The notes below the pieces were generated by a model. That model saw only the letters and a program-made list of their open reading frames with translations, did no database searches and was not told the origin of the DNA. Below, piece after piece: positions 35,521 through 47,495 of a DNA stretch of 64,000 nt. The stretch lies in NCBI GenBank assembly GCA_964017125.1, contig OZ024914.1, positions 21,696,282-21,760,281 of the forward strand. Reading direction: 5' to 3'. The position numbers and the translations under genes are program-made. Source of the stretch: Flabesymbios commensalis. Its lineage: Eukaryota; Annelida; Polychaeta; Terebellida; Flabelligeridae. Position 1 is the stretch's first letter; each line of letters begins with the position of its first letter.

Positions 35521-36484
35521 TATAGAGTTTGAAGGCCAGAGAAAATATGATCCATCATAACGATCAACCTCTGCGTGAGAACATAAAACTTACCGCGAAA
35601 GGGATGAAAAAGATTCTGAGAAAGCTGATGAATTAGCAAAACATACCCCATAACCATGATAAGTACATGTAGTTAGACTAACGTTTATGTCATCATGGTC
35701 ATGTAGAATAATGATTCATGACTTTGAAAAAAAAATATTTGAGCAATCACAACCAGGCATGTGATCCATTACATAAAATATGTTACTATTGCATGTATCA
35801 TTACTATTACATTGAATTTATCTTATTACTATTATCAAACATGAGCCAGCGTCTTGTGATTCAAGGCCGTTGGTCTAACACGTTTACCACTAATCTGCTA
35901 ATGTTAATGAATCAAGTACTACGTGTATTTGGACACAATTTCCAGCTTCAAATGACGAAGTGAGCATAGATCTATTCTATCACAAAGATTATCATCCAGT
36001 GGCATTATTTTTGTTTTGAAATCATAGACATGTCTAACATATATGTGGGCCGACGGTCTATCAGGCCTAGGGTTTGACCGACGTCGGACACGGTGAACCT
36101 GTATTAAAATGTGACTATCTCTTGTTTGCTTGTTTATTTTAAGTAGGTGAAATCTCTTTGGTCCTGTCTTGTTATGAAGTGTCGCTGCTGTAACTTTTGC
36201 TCAACTTAATAATCTATGGTCATTGTGCCAGCGCCATTAAGTTGAAGTGAGCACACACCTAATAGACTTGGTCAGCCTGTCTGATTGATTGCTTGAGACA
36301 TGACATGGCTGGCTACACACAAACAAGTGCAATGATGGAGTGAATCTGGACTGAGGCATAGCCTTGATGCCACAACTGGTGCAGTGTGGAGATGCTGTTA
36401 GTAAATGTTCATGTGTTTGGAGAGAAAACTGTCTGTAGAAAACGTTCACGTGTATCAGCTAGGACTAGGAGAAATAAATGAATC
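35521..36484. other. Stretch without recognised features
   Basis: Short AT-rich open frames only (for example 35718-35963). Confidence 0.5.
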
Positions 36485-36655
36485 GGGCTTTAGGCCACCT
36501 TTGTGCACATATAGGCTAAACTGGGCCAGGAGAACCTCCTAGGACTAGGAGAACATGGAGGGAAACACGAGACAATGACCCAATGCTGATTCGTAGACGG
36601 TGGGCAACATTGGCCCAGCATTGGTTCATTGTTTCGTGTTTGCTGGACATGTACA
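36485..36655. repeat. SINE tail fragment joined to a GGCCAGCGTC-family repeat
   Basis: 36475-36540 matches the conserved 3' segment of the SINE on the minus strand (ataggctaaactgggccagg). 36570-36655 is a palindromic repeat, from aaacacgagacaatgaccc to cattgtttcgtgtttgctgg. Confidence 0.7.
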
Positions 36656-37404
36656 TGTAGGCATCTACAATGTACAGAGCTCCGAGGCTGCTCTACTTTC
36701 ACACACGAAATAATTATTTTGATGTGAGGCTCACCATATGGGTACATTGCTCTCCAAAGTGAAAAGGCAGCAACTGCTTACTTAAAAGGGAGCAGCTTAT
36801 GCCTTTCGTCTTTCCACAGCAGTATAGGTAACTCAAGTTTCGTAAGAGAAACAACCTGTCTATGGGAAATATTTGATGAACTACTTCTTTACTCATCCCA
36901 TCATTCCAGTTATTTTATCAGTCGTCTACGTCTGAGATTGTAAAATTTGTTTTGAATCAGTTATGACTAAGTCTTGTTAATACACCATTGTACAAAGATA
37001 TACATATTCGAAGTGAGCTTGGGAAAAATTGACTTTAAAATTTCATTAATCGCATTATTTTTAGTCAATGAGCATCAACCACTATGTGTATTGCATATAA
37101 TGAAAAATTGATCTAGACATGTCCTATACACATCGCTCAATAAAAATGACATAATTCGTGACCGGAATTATTGATATCAACCTTCCCGATACACAGAGCA
37201 CTGTGCTGCCTGTTCCGACCAGAGTGAGCAGTGTACCTTCCCGATCACCAGATCACGCACATGGAGTAATCAACAACAATAAATTATTTGTTCCCGATTA
37301 GAAATGATCACCATGGAAACCTAGATGACATGAGTCGGGCTGCTGTGGGATGAAAGCAATCTACCGGGACGATTCCACCAGGAAGTGTGCTGGATAAATA
37401 ATAC

Positions 37405-37540
37405 ATCATCGAATCAAGCACAAGACGTTGCCTCAATGCTGGATCAATGTCAAGCCACCGTCTGCGACGGTGGCCTGACATGAAGCCAACGTCTCGTAAA
37501 TCACCAGCCTGATTCACACTGTACTCAACAAACATGATAT
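37405..37540. repeat. GGCCAGCGTC-family repeat
   Basis: gacgttgcctcaatgctgga, then tcaagccaccgtctgcgacg...gtggcctgaca, then catgaagccaacgtctcg: the mirror-symmetric layout of the family with a changed core base. Confidence 0.7.
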
Positions 37541-37609
37541 GAGACGTTAACCTTATTTTGTTTTATGGTATACAACGCTGATCCACCATTACTCACACTG
37601 TGAGGCCTA

Positions 37610-37800
37610 ATGCAGCCTTAACCCTTGCATGAAGCGCTGAAATATTTTTGTATAAATCATGGATACCAAAGCTAAGGGTTTTCTTCAATTAGAAAGTGTC
37701 ATAAATGACTTAGTTAGCTCTTTCCGTTTCCTTTGAAGACCTGGTGCTATACGGCCATTAGAAATATTTATTTTTTTCATTGCCGGGACCGTCTTTATAT
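37610..37800. mobile_element. Fragment of TTAACCC/GACGT-type MITE
   Basis: Carries taacccttgcatgaagcgctg, tagttagctctttccgtttc and tgccgggaccgtctttatat. The right half is missing and is replaced by AT-rich repeat DNA. Confidence 0.55.
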
Positions 37801-37944
37801 AGACTAGGCATATTTTCAGAATATCAGAAATCTGTAGGCATTTTTGCGGAAAAGTTGGAAAACCATCTTTCTAACCTAATTGGGGTATGGAGAACTCGAA
37901 AAACATTCTTTCAATGCTGGTAATTGGAGTTTAGTAGGTCAAAA

Positions 37945-38475
37945 ATTGAAATCAAAATGGCCGCCATTTTTTACCGATAATTTAATTATTTCTAAAATTA
38001 TGTTCCTTTTTAACAGTTTTGGTGTTGGATTTTTGTTATTAACAATTTTCAAAACCTAAGGGGGTTATGCTGAATTAAAAAATAGCAACGACATAAATGT
38101 TGTGGTTCAGACATTAGATATCAAAATAGAAAATGGCCGCCAATTGAAACCATCATGTTTAGTCCTTGGACTCTTTTATCAAAGTGTGAATATTGGTATA
38201 AACCCAAGAAATTTAACACAGGGACTCCTTATAAAAAGTTATGTGTTTTTTTGCGTGGGACAAAAATCATAAGAGGCCTAATTTGCATAAATACAAGATG
38301 GCCGCCACATTATTTGCCAATTATCAGATTATGCCTCATAATTTTGGAACAAATAAAGATAGAAAAATGAATAAAAGAATTCGAATTGATTTGGCAACAT
38401 TCTACTACAATCACGTTGGTCTATATAATAATGATGACAAAGGCCTCATTTTCATAAATCCAAGATGACCACCTA
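37945..38475. repeat. Diverged ~170-bp tandem repeat with ATGGCCGCC motifs
   Basis: ATGGCCGCC or close variants recur at about 37962, 38134, 38300 and 38465, each after a short A-rich lead (caaaatggccgcca, gaaaatggccgcca, caagatggccgcca, ccaagatgaccacc). Neighbouring phrases such as gaggcctaatttgcataaat and aaggcctcattttcataaat show that whole units are homologous. Confidence 0.7.
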
Positions 38476-39029
38476 TACAGTACACACGCGACATTGAACC
38501 CTAAAAGATCCATGCCTTGGGACTTTATTGATCTTTTTGTGGCTCTTGACCAATGACACATCAAGGTCCACGTTTACTTTTTCGTGAATATTGCCTCTGT
38601 CATGGTTGTACGGATAATCATAGTCAACTACAGTACTCAAATACAAATGTGCATTCACATGGATGAAACGAGTTGCGATCTGTGACCGTTTTGTTATAAT
38701 GAAACGAACTGAGATCGGCAATCAGTTCACAAACTAGCTCTGTAACAGTAGACGACAACATGCCCGATAAATAGTAGTAAAGAAACCTCCATCTAGGATC
38801 GATGATGAGAGAAAAAGAGGGTGTGTGCTTCACTGGAGATGACTATGAACCCACTGTAAGCCATACTGTAAATCTGAATTTTTTATCCGTCTTATGTCAG
38901 TGCGCAAATTTATTACATATTGATGGGCTATGACTCTACATGGGTATCTATATAACATATAAAAAGTCTACAAAAAAATAATGGGGGAACATACTTTTAA
39001 AAGCCAAAACTGATTTTTTTATAAAAAGA

Positions 39030-41190
39030 AAAATATCATAATTATAAAAAATAACCAAATCTATTAAAATTCACGGTATGACAAAAAAATATAAAGCACC
39101 AAACAGTTCAGAATCATCAAAAGATAAACATATTAAAAACCGATTGGTGGAAAGACACCAATTTACCATAAATCCGAGATGGCTTCTTCCATTTGTTGAC
39201 CATAATTTTTGTATTTGACTTTTCAACAAATAAAGCTGGAAATAAGCATAGTACCTCTGTTTGGTGTGTGTGTGACATAAAAATAATTTTCCGGGAAGAT
39301 TATTGTAATTTAGGATCATCTTGAAGGTCAAAAGGTGAGTTTTAAGATATAAAATCTGTAAATGTGATTTTCAAAAAATAGAATTAGAAGCAAGTGTAAT
39401 ATATTCGAAAATTTTAATTTGGTCGGAATAATCTATTTCTGTGATTAGTTTGGTGATTCAAGGTCATATCTAAGGTCAAAAGGTCAATTTCAAAACCAAA
39501 AATAAAAAATATTATTTTTAACAAATACAAATGAGAACAAATGTAATACTTCGTTTTTGGGTGTTTTTGACAGGATAATCCTACTTATAGCAAAATGTTA
39601 TTATTCAAGGTTATATTCAGGGTCAAATGTAAATTTCAAGGTCAGGTGTGCCCAAGAAAAAAAATAATATTTAACAAATCTTAATTGGAACAAGGCGAAC
39701 ACCTCTTGTCGGTGTGAGTTTAACTGGAAAAAAAATGTGATACTATTTTGATGATTTAAAGTCATCTTCAGTGTCAAAAGGTCAAGTTAAACATATTAAA
39801 TGTGATTTTTTAGCAAAAGCAGATAAGAATTACAAGTATAATACGTTGTACCTCCGATAACAAATTGAAAGTGCTTGGAGTTCCTATTCTCAGCCAGTAT
39901 TTAGTGTATTTGAATTCGACGACGAGGGCTAAATAAGTTAATAATACATTAGAATTTGACAATCCCTAATGAAATACCAACATGATGCATGTCATAAGAG
40001 CACCCTGTATGACACAATGATGAATATACATGTACATTAAACTTACAAGTACATCACTCCAGTAGAGCAGAATAAACATAAAGTGTGCTTATTATCTTTT
40101 TTAATCAAGAGCACATCATGGAATCACTGTTTCTCGAAAATAAATTTCAGGATAGTCGCCGCCGGTCTTTTTGTAGTCAGTGGGACATAACTGGGCGTGC
40201 CAACACAGTTTTTTTCAAATGTATTCATGTCTTAGCAGTATAGCACAATTTTCAACGTTATTATGTGGTTCTCCTGGGGAAGTTTAGGCTATATGTGCAC
40301 AAAGGTGGCCTAATACCCAATTAATTCTATTTCAATTTATCGTTTCGAATTAACATTATGCTCAAATGAAAGCAACTTCTTACTTCTACCACCACGCATT
40401 GACCATCGTCATTATACTGTCATGTTCGGTGTGCATCTGTGAAATAAACATTTTCAGGGCTTAGGTGAAAACACATAGTCATGTCAAATGTCCCATTAAT
40501 CAGTCAAGTCAAGTAACCGAATAGTGCACTACTTCTAGTCCCTCAGGCATATTATTATGTTCTCGGATAGAAATATGTATTACTGGCCGTGGTGCTGCTT
40601 ACCTAGATTTAAAAATATATTTTGCTCCTGTTTTTTTATACTTCCTGTCTGGTGGTGTCAGTGTATGTACTGTATGGTTCTGCATTGTTCATTCTTTTGT
40701 ATTTTATGTAAGTAACATTTGATATCAATCACATTCTATCATGGTCCCTATTTTTTTTTAAATCACATTTTCGCATTTTATTACCTTGAAATTGCCCTTT
40801 TGACGTTGCGGATGACCTTGAATTACCATACTAATACCAGACAAATATGCTCCAGCCAAAATTAAATTACACATTTACGCATACATTTGACCTTCAAATT
40901 GACCTTTTGACCTTGAATATAAGCTCCGAATCATCATAATTTTACCAGAAATAGTTTCCAACATCCAAACCGATCAACAATAGGTATTACACTTGCTGAT
41001 AGCTATATTCGAAGCAAAATCGTATAGAAATTTGCGCTGTGTAGATGGAGTGGCGGCCATCTTGGATTCATGTAAATTAGGTATCTTTCAACCAATTGGA
41101 TTTAGCAGATATTCTATTGATGATTCTGAGCTGATTGGTAAAAAAAAACTGATGCAATTTGTGGTGGGTCTTTTCATATTTTTATTGAAC
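39030..41190. repeat. Inverted-repeat block with ~148-bp AGGTCA satellite
   Basis: The ends are mirror images: 39070-39200 (cagttcagaatcatcaa...ggtggaaagacacc...ccgagatggc) against 41040-41160 (gccatcttgg...ttcaaccaattgg...gatgattctgagctg). Just inside the left end, four units spaced 147-150 bases (near 39325, 39473, 39620 and 39770) carry aaggtcaaaaggtca or close variants. Inverted units appear at 40790-40925 (gaccttttgaccttg). The whole block is absent from copy B, so it was inserted into A or lost from B. Confidence 0.75.
40265..40335 (+). mobile_element. SINE 3' fragment
   Basis: gtggttctcctggggaagtttaggctatatgtgcacaaaggtggcctaatacccaatt in plus orientation equals the 3' conserved part seen at 32124 and 36485 on the other strand. 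Confidence 0.7.
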
Positions 41191-41651
41191 TAATGTGGAC
41201 AGCTGGCGTCTAGTGTTCAATGTGACTGAACGCTCTCAGTAAAGTGTTTTAGATATTAGACATGGCGATATAGATTAATAATTATAAAGTAATATGGGCT
41301 TGCATTAGATAAATAGACAATTTGATAAATATAGATATAAAATCATTTTAAAGCTAGGCAAAACATTCTTTCTAAAATCAACATGTGTTAAATGGGGGGG
41401 TCGACTTAATTCTGTTGCAATTTGTTCTAGGTAGGGTCATTTTTGACCGTACATTTACTGAACTACAAGCCGGCTTTGGTCAAAACAATTCGCCTTCACA
41501 CGACGCTGTACCAACAGCAAGTATTTGTGTCTGCTAGATGTCTCGTACTGATGGCTACATAATAACGTGTACGTTCTGGGATCTACCACCACACTGACAA
41601 CAAACAAGGAGTTAAGTGGAATGGGTTATGCTATAGGAATCATGACACCGC

Positions 41652-41956
41652 CCTCATTGGTCCAACCAAAGTTTTGATGGAGAAAGTCGTGCTGGTGAGT
41701 TTCTAGCAGTGTGATAGCATTTCTGACCACACATTCAAATAACAATCATCTCGAAACTTGTCAAATGTGTCTGCAGTGGTATTTGAACGAGCTATCGACT
41801 ATAGTTAATGAATCAGTTTCGGCAAAGTAAGAGAAAGTGGATTGCATGTGAGTGCAGCATGCTTTGTGCCAATCTGTGTGATCAGAAATGCTATCACACT
41901 ACTAGAAACTCACTAGCACGACCTTTTTTCTCAACAAATTGGTTTCACCAATGAGG
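41652..41956. mobile_element. 305-bp MITE with long inverted repeats
   Basis: Ends cctcattggt and accaatgagg. Arms of about 80 bases carry gtcgtgctggtgagtttct and its mirror agaaactcactagcacgac. The interior is unrelated unique sequence. It sits in copy A; the equivalent part of copy B (about 48300) has only a degraded counterpart. Confidence 0.8.
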
Positions 41957-42280
41957 ACGTTGTTGTTATTCCTACAGCGTCGATTGAACCAATTCTACCT
42001 GAACTCCTTGTTCGTTGTCAGTGTGGAGGTAGATGTGAAACACGAAAGTGCAAATGAAAAGCAAACGGTCATATATATCTTCTGTCACAAAGAGAAGAGA
42101 TCTATCAGTACTTGTGTCAACAAGTGATGAAAATGTGTAACTTATATGAATTGATGTAACTTGACATATATATGACAATGCAATTAAACGGTTTATAACA
42201 GTTGTCTTTTATGTGATATTATTTTTTAAATAAAATTATATCATCTTTCTTTTTCGGCATTAAATCTTGAATATGGAATA

Positions 42281-42585
42281 TGGTCACTTATATTGTCAAA
42301 ATAACCTTACAAATGAATTACTGGACCTCAAATTAGTCGAAAAAAATGGTATTAGTTGAGATTTTTGGACAAATAGTTCAATATATAATTTGTTATTATG
42401 TCGTTTGGCGGCCATTTTGGTTTGATATGCCAATGGTTACTTATATCGTCAAAATAACCTGACAAATGAATTCCTGGACCTCAAATTAGTCGAGAAAGAG
42501 GTATTAGTTGAGATTTTTAAACAAATAGTTTAATATATATTTTTGTAATATGTCGTCTGGCGGCCATTTTAAATACTGCTCGTAG
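42281..42585. repeat. Two-unit 153-bp tandem repeat
   Basis: Unit 1 from 42281 and unit 2 from 42434 both run ggt(c/t)acttatat(t/c)gtcaaaat, then tggacctcaaattagtcga, and end with tggcggccatttt. It is the same class of AT-rich unit with a GGCGGCCAT end as the block at 37945. Confidence 0.9.
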
Positions 42586-43004
42586 CCGAGTTATGCCCTG
42601 CTGATCAAATGTCTACCCTGGTCATTTTCATCGGGAATTGGTCCCTTTACATGAAACAATTGAGAAATGTCGGGTACATCAAAATGTATACGGATCGATG
42701 GAGCAGGGACAGGACTAGTTATATTAGGAATCAAACACGGCAATAATATGGAAACATTATAAATTATTCCACTCCATCTCTCAGTCAAGGTCATTTGGTT
42801 CAGAGATATCCAGTCTGATATCAATTATCATGTGTTATATCCCCCATGTAGACAACATGTTTGATGATGATCACTAAGAGAGAGAATAATAGAAAAGGGC
42901 GTTGGCTTAGTTTCTGTGTACTTAATTGTAGTGTGGTTCATTTCAGGTTAGAATTTTGAATGTGATGAATATGACTATATTGAGCTGAAATATATTGACA
43001 ACCA

Positions 43005-43995
43005 TTAAAGTAAAACCCGTATCCTGCTCAATTAACAGTTAGCCCTTACAACGCTAAAGTATGTGTGTATAAACCATGGAGATCAAAGGGATTTGTTCAA
43101 ATTCAAATCAGCAAACATGTATTAGTTGGCTCTTTCCGCTTTATTTGAATACCTATGTTATGGATCGACGGCCATTAGAAATATTTTAATTCTTTCAGTG
43201 CGGGGATCGATCCCCGCGCTGCACCGCTAAGCTCGACTATAGTCGTTTTTAATCAATTTTATGAGCAGCCTAAATCGCAGTTATTGGGAACAAAATGAGT
43301 GCTTAAAGGGACCCCTCGGGATGAGACATTTTCAATGTTGTCAATTTTGAAAATTTAATTTATATGAAGCTACCTAGCCTACTGATCTCTAACTGAAAAT
43401 ACAAAAAAGTCAAAAAACAATTTTAAAGCACCGAAAAAGAGTGAAATAGTTGTATTTCCAGGTCATATATTGCCATGTAAGCAAAACAAGTCAGCAATAT
43501 TCAGCACTTTACATCACATATTCCCACGTATCAGACGGTAAGATCAGAGCAGTCGCCGCTAATTGGTGTCTTATAGTCAGGACACGGGAGGGCACACCTG
43601 CAGCACTGATTGTCTACCCAACGCTGGGACGATGCCATCAGCATGTGGCCCAATGCTGTGAAAACATTCAATCGTCCTTCAGGTATACAAATAGTTTGTT
43701 TGGGTTACTTCTGGTTTCATAGCAATGTTGATTGAAAATATTTGTAAAAATATGAAAATTGTGAAAAAAATAAAAACAGGATCCGTGGGATACACTACTT
43801 CAGTACGGAATTAAAAACGAAAATTGATGTCATTCCAAGGAACTGCTTTAAACATCAACATTTGAAAATGTTTGGTCCCAAATTAAACATATATTAGAAA
43901 TTTTTGCTCACCTGAAGTTGTGGGTCGCGGTAGCGAGACACAACTTCGGGTGGGTGAAAAATTATTTTTTTAATGTAGGACTTTAAGGGTTAATT
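43005..43995. mobile_element. TTAACCC-family MITE copy split by other sequence
   Basis: Left part 43005-43330 starts acccgtatcctgct and includes cggggatcgatccccgcgctg. The right part 43860-43995 has cacctgaagttgtgggtcgc and ends tttaagggttaa. Between them lie AT-rich DNA and a GGCCAGCGTC fragment (43600-43680). Copy B at 48890-49270 keeps the left part. Confidence 0.6.
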
Positions 43996-44755
43996 TGTGA
44001 TTCATTTGATGCTGCTAGTAGCTATTCTGTGAAACTCATTAGCCTTAACATCCAATATTTTCACCGAGGTGGCTATTACAATGAAGTGTGAGGGTGAGGA
44101 ACGCGCAGCGCGGGGCCCTGCGCGAAATTAACGTCGATACACTGGTCTCAACCGAGGCCGCCATTAACGTGATCGCCTAGTCATATTGTCAAGAAAGAAA
44201 CAATGCTGTTTCTCTGAAAACCATTTCCTATAAAATGAAGTATGTGGGGAGGTGGTGTTAGATAATTTTTTCTTGAAGTTGCCTTTTAAAACGGTTTCCG
44301 GTGACGTCACTGCGTTTCACTGACCAAAACTACACTGTACTTGTGAAACTTGTGAAAAATATTTGGTTGAATAATTATTCGATTGACTAGTAATCTGCGG
44401 TAGCCTAAACACTGGTAAAAGTTATACCGCAAACGTTTTTTACCAATTTCAATAGCATTGAATTTTTTTACTTGAAGACACGTATGCCCCTATATATCGA
44501 CCTATGAGGACAAGAGACAGCATTACGTCAATGACTGAGTTTGCAGGTTGACGCTTGGTAATATATTTAAATTTATGTGATGCCACGACTACGTTAGGAA
44601 TACATAATCGATAATAGGAAATGCATCAATTCCCTGGGATTGACCATGCCATGGATAGCCATGGCAACGAACGTTGACCCAGATTGACCTCATCATCAAA
44701 TCAGCATCTGTGAGGTTCGGCAAGCATTGAATCAACGTTTAAACAGAGAGTGAAG

Positions 44756-44855
44756 ATCAGCAAGCAAGAGGCAAAGAACCAATGTTGTTCTAATGTTAGA
44801 CCAGCGTCTGCGACGCTGGCCCAACATTAAAACATCACTGGTGTTTGATGGTAGG
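44756..44855. repeat. GGCCAGCGTC-family repeat (well preserved core)
   Basis: Core accagcgtctgcgacgctgg with catt and aatg flanks, then cactggtgtttgatgg. The orthologous unit in copy B is at 52258-52362, so this insertion predates the A/B duplication. Confidence 0.8.
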
Positions 44856-45671
44856 TGTTTGTTAGGGTGATCACCCGGCATATCGTGTCCTGCACTAAAG
44901 GCCAAGGATCAACCCAAGTGCAAGACAGTAAAGACCTGGCACCCGAGGTTGACCTTTCAGAAGACATGGTCTGGATAACTGCCGCACGGAAACCTATCTG
45001 AGCGGAGAAAGGTAAACAGGAATCTGAAGATCATGACAGCCGCATAAGACATGCCATAAGGTCAGGGGGTCACTCAAAAGGTCGTCGATTTGAAATCTCT
45101 GATGAACGTCATTGGTATTAATATATAAATATATAAATGAATCCGCTGGCAACCATTCTGTCGCTTGTTAACTCCTTATCCAGCAAACACTAAACATTGA
45201 GTCTACGGCGCTGGTCCAGCATGAAACCATCATTAGTTAAACGTCTTGTGTTTGCACTTTTGCAATCCTTTTGATAGTAATCCAGCAGATTTACAAGGCG
45301 GGGAACAGGTCTTAGATCAGCCATATTTGGAAATATTTGACTTTGCTTTGACAAATTAATCTGTATAATGTTCACTCACTTGAAGTTGTGAATCGCTTCT
45401 TCGCAAATGAACAATGCTCATCCCCCTTTTGATGATATAAGGTTCGCGTGTGTAGTCTCCCCCATCTGCATATATTAAGATGCATAAGAAAGAAGAAAAT
45501 GGCTTTTTCAGTTCGAGCATCCTGAACGTGGGCTTGTAAAAATATCATTTAATAAACAATAGTGTGCATTTACTGCTCACACAAGTCGTAGAATATATTG
45601 AACACCATTCATCGAAGCTACTATGTCATATCTACCACTGTTTTTTAATGTCATATTATACACCTTTAGCG

Positions 45672-45960
45672 CGTGGGGGGGGGGGGGGCTGTTGCAGTGG
45701 TCAAAACTGCCTGCTCTGCTCTGGAAAGTCGGAGATCGCTGGTTCGAGCCCCACTCTGACCTTCAAGTTTCAAAGAAAACAAAATGTTTCTTCCCCGCTC
45801 ACTCGTAATGATACAATATTGTGGGGAGCATCCTTGACCGAGAGGTAGCGTACTCGGCCTCAGAGCGTCGGGGCTTGAATTTCGAATCCTGTGTCTGTAG
45901 GGCAGTGTCACAAAGGAGGCCTAAAACCCCATTCATTTCATTTTTGAAATGTGCCATTTA
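45672..45960 (+). mobile_element. Dimeric tRNA-derived SINE (copy A)
   Basis: A G-run precedes a head ctgttgcagtggtcaaaactg. The B box of module 1 is ggttcgagccccac. The spacer is gtttcttccccgctcactcg. Module 2 is tgaccgagaggtagcgtact with atttcgaatcctg. The tail is ggcctaaaaccccattcatt. The same insertion is present in copy B (56370-56590), so it is older than the duplication. Short open frames over it are not genes. Confidence 0.9.
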
Positions 45961-46513
45961 ACCCGGAATCTGACGTCTATAAACGTCCGATTGTGACGTC
46001 TAAAGTCGACCACCGCGCTGTAAGAGTAAACTATTTATAATGGCCGTAGACTCATGACATAGGTATTTAACTGAAGCAGAAATATCTTTCATGATGACTT
46101 CAAAGAAAAATTGTCTCTTGGTAAATACAAAATATTTTTCATTCACTTGATGTTATAGATCACGTAAGCTCGACACGACATCACGTGAGTGAATATTCCA
46201 AGTAAATAAGTAGGCCTATTGATTAAAGCGTGTAAATGATGCGGTAGGATTGACCTAGACAGGGAGGCTTCAGTTTTTTTAGATGCGTTCGGCCTTGACG
46301 ACTGTCTGATGGCCTGGTGGGTGTTGGTCACGATATGCCACAAAGGCACTGATTAGTCTGTGACCTGGAGCAAAACGCATTTATGCGTGTGGGTTCATAA
46401 TCTAGAATACGCAGTTATACACATAGTACAGCAATAACAATAAAGGCGACGGGGTCAGTTGCGGAAGAAAAAACAGCCATTAGCTATTGATACCGGTTTC
46501 ATTGACTGTTAAA

Positions 46514-46980
46514 CAGACTCCATACGAAACCTTGGTGTGGCTTTTGATCCAGCTTTTTCATTCAAGAAACATGTCTCGAATATTTGTAGATCAGCTTTCT
46601 ACCATATTCGAGATCTTATACGCATTCGAATTCATTTGAATAAAGCTACTGCAATTTCTCTAGCCAATGCTCTAGTGAGCAGTCGCCTTGATTACTGTAA
46701 TTCGTTGCTGTTCGGTTGTTCCGAAAAATATAAAACAAGATTGCAGCGTGTACAGAATTGCCTTGCCCGAGTAGTGACCAGGTCAAGTAGGCTTTCAGAG
46801 TCTAGGCCCCTGCTCAAATCACTGCATTGGTTACCTATTAAATCACGTATCAAATTTAAACTGAACCTTCTGACATATAAAGCACTATTCATGGGTACTC
46901 CCTCATATCTCAGTGATTTATTACATTTCGAGAAACATCAGCAAACACTGAGATCCGAATGTACAGAGTTATTACATCCT
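46514..46980 (+). mobile_element. Non-LTR retrotransposon (LINE) reverse-transcriptase 3' fragment
   Basis: The open frame reads IRNLGVAFDPAFSFKKHVSN, then SSRLDYCNSLLFGCSEK, LQRVQNCLARVVT and LHWLPIKSRIKFKLNLLTYK, ending near PSYLSDLL. This is the post-catalytic C-terminal part typical of CR1/jockey-group LINE reverse transcriptases (LDYCNSLL, RLQ..QN...R, LHWLP...RI.FK). The catalytic YADD part is absent, as in a 5'-truncated copy. Its left end abuts the right end of copy A exactly. It runs into the assembly gap, so its 3' end is unseen. Confidence 0.92.
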
Positions 46981-47180
46981 NNNNNNNNNNNNNNNNNNNN
47001 NNNNNNNNNNNNNNNNNNNNNNNNNNNNNNNNNNNNNNNNNNNNNNNNNNNNNNNNNNNNNNNNNNNNNNNNNNNNNNNNNNNNNNNNNNNNNNNNNNNN
47101 NNNNNNNNNNNNNNNNNNNNNNNNNNNNNNNNNNNNNNNNNNNNNNNNNNNNNNNNNNNNNNNNNNNNNNNNNNNNNNNN
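46981..47180. other. Assembly gap (200 N)
   Basis: Exactly 200 Ns, probably a placeholder of arbitrary size between LINE sequence and a MITE. Open frames running through it are meaningless. Its position between two related segmental copies makes local misassembly possible. Confidence 0.99.
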
Positions 47181-47495
47181 CTTTCCGCTTCATTTGAATA
47201 CCTATGCTATGGGGCTATACGGTTATTCGGAATATTTCTTTATACGTCAGAATCTGACGCTGTAAATGTCAGCCATTTGCCTGCAAAGCACGACACTATT
47301 CGTTTTTTTAGCCGGATAAATCCTTGTCATTGAGAGTAGAATGTTTAAACATCAAGATTTGTAAATGTTTGGTCTCAAATTAAACAAATATGATTAATTG
47401 TCAACCACTTTAGGTTGCGGATGGCGGTAGCGAGATACAACCTCAAGTGGTTAACAATTAAAATAAATTACTTTAACAGGATAAGGGTTAAGAAT
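47181..47495. mobile_element. TTAACCC-family MITE
   Basis: Begins after the gap with ctttccgcttcatttgaatacc. It contains tttggtctcaaattaaac and the palindromic pair caaccactttaggttgcgg / acaacctcaagtggttaac, and ends acaggataagggttaa. Confidence 0.75.

Larger units (their letters stand above)
38500..46513. repeat. Segmental duplication, copy A
   Basis: Direct-orientation match to copy B (47650-57168). Shared blocks, in order: ccaatgacacatcaaggtcc (38550), the ggtcaatcaattcgccttc region (41480), the tctctcagtcaaggtcattt block (42770), MITE pieces (43010-43330, 43860-43990), ttttcaccgaggtggcta (44060), gactgagtttgcaggt (44530), ccatggatagccatggcaac (44650), a SINE (45672) and the end phrase gattgactgttaaacag. 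A-specific material includes 38930-41440 (satellite). Confidence 0.88.

Noticed and set aside
36714-36896. Possible upstream ankyrin-gene exon on the minus strand ending HM|gtgagc
   Set aside because: The donor looks good and the phase fits the exon at 32927, but no acceptor was found and the residues before the junction lack the ankyrin first helix that the next exon requires.
46537-47333. Long frames continuing through the N block
   Set aside because: They are translations of unknown bases; only the part to 46980 is supported.
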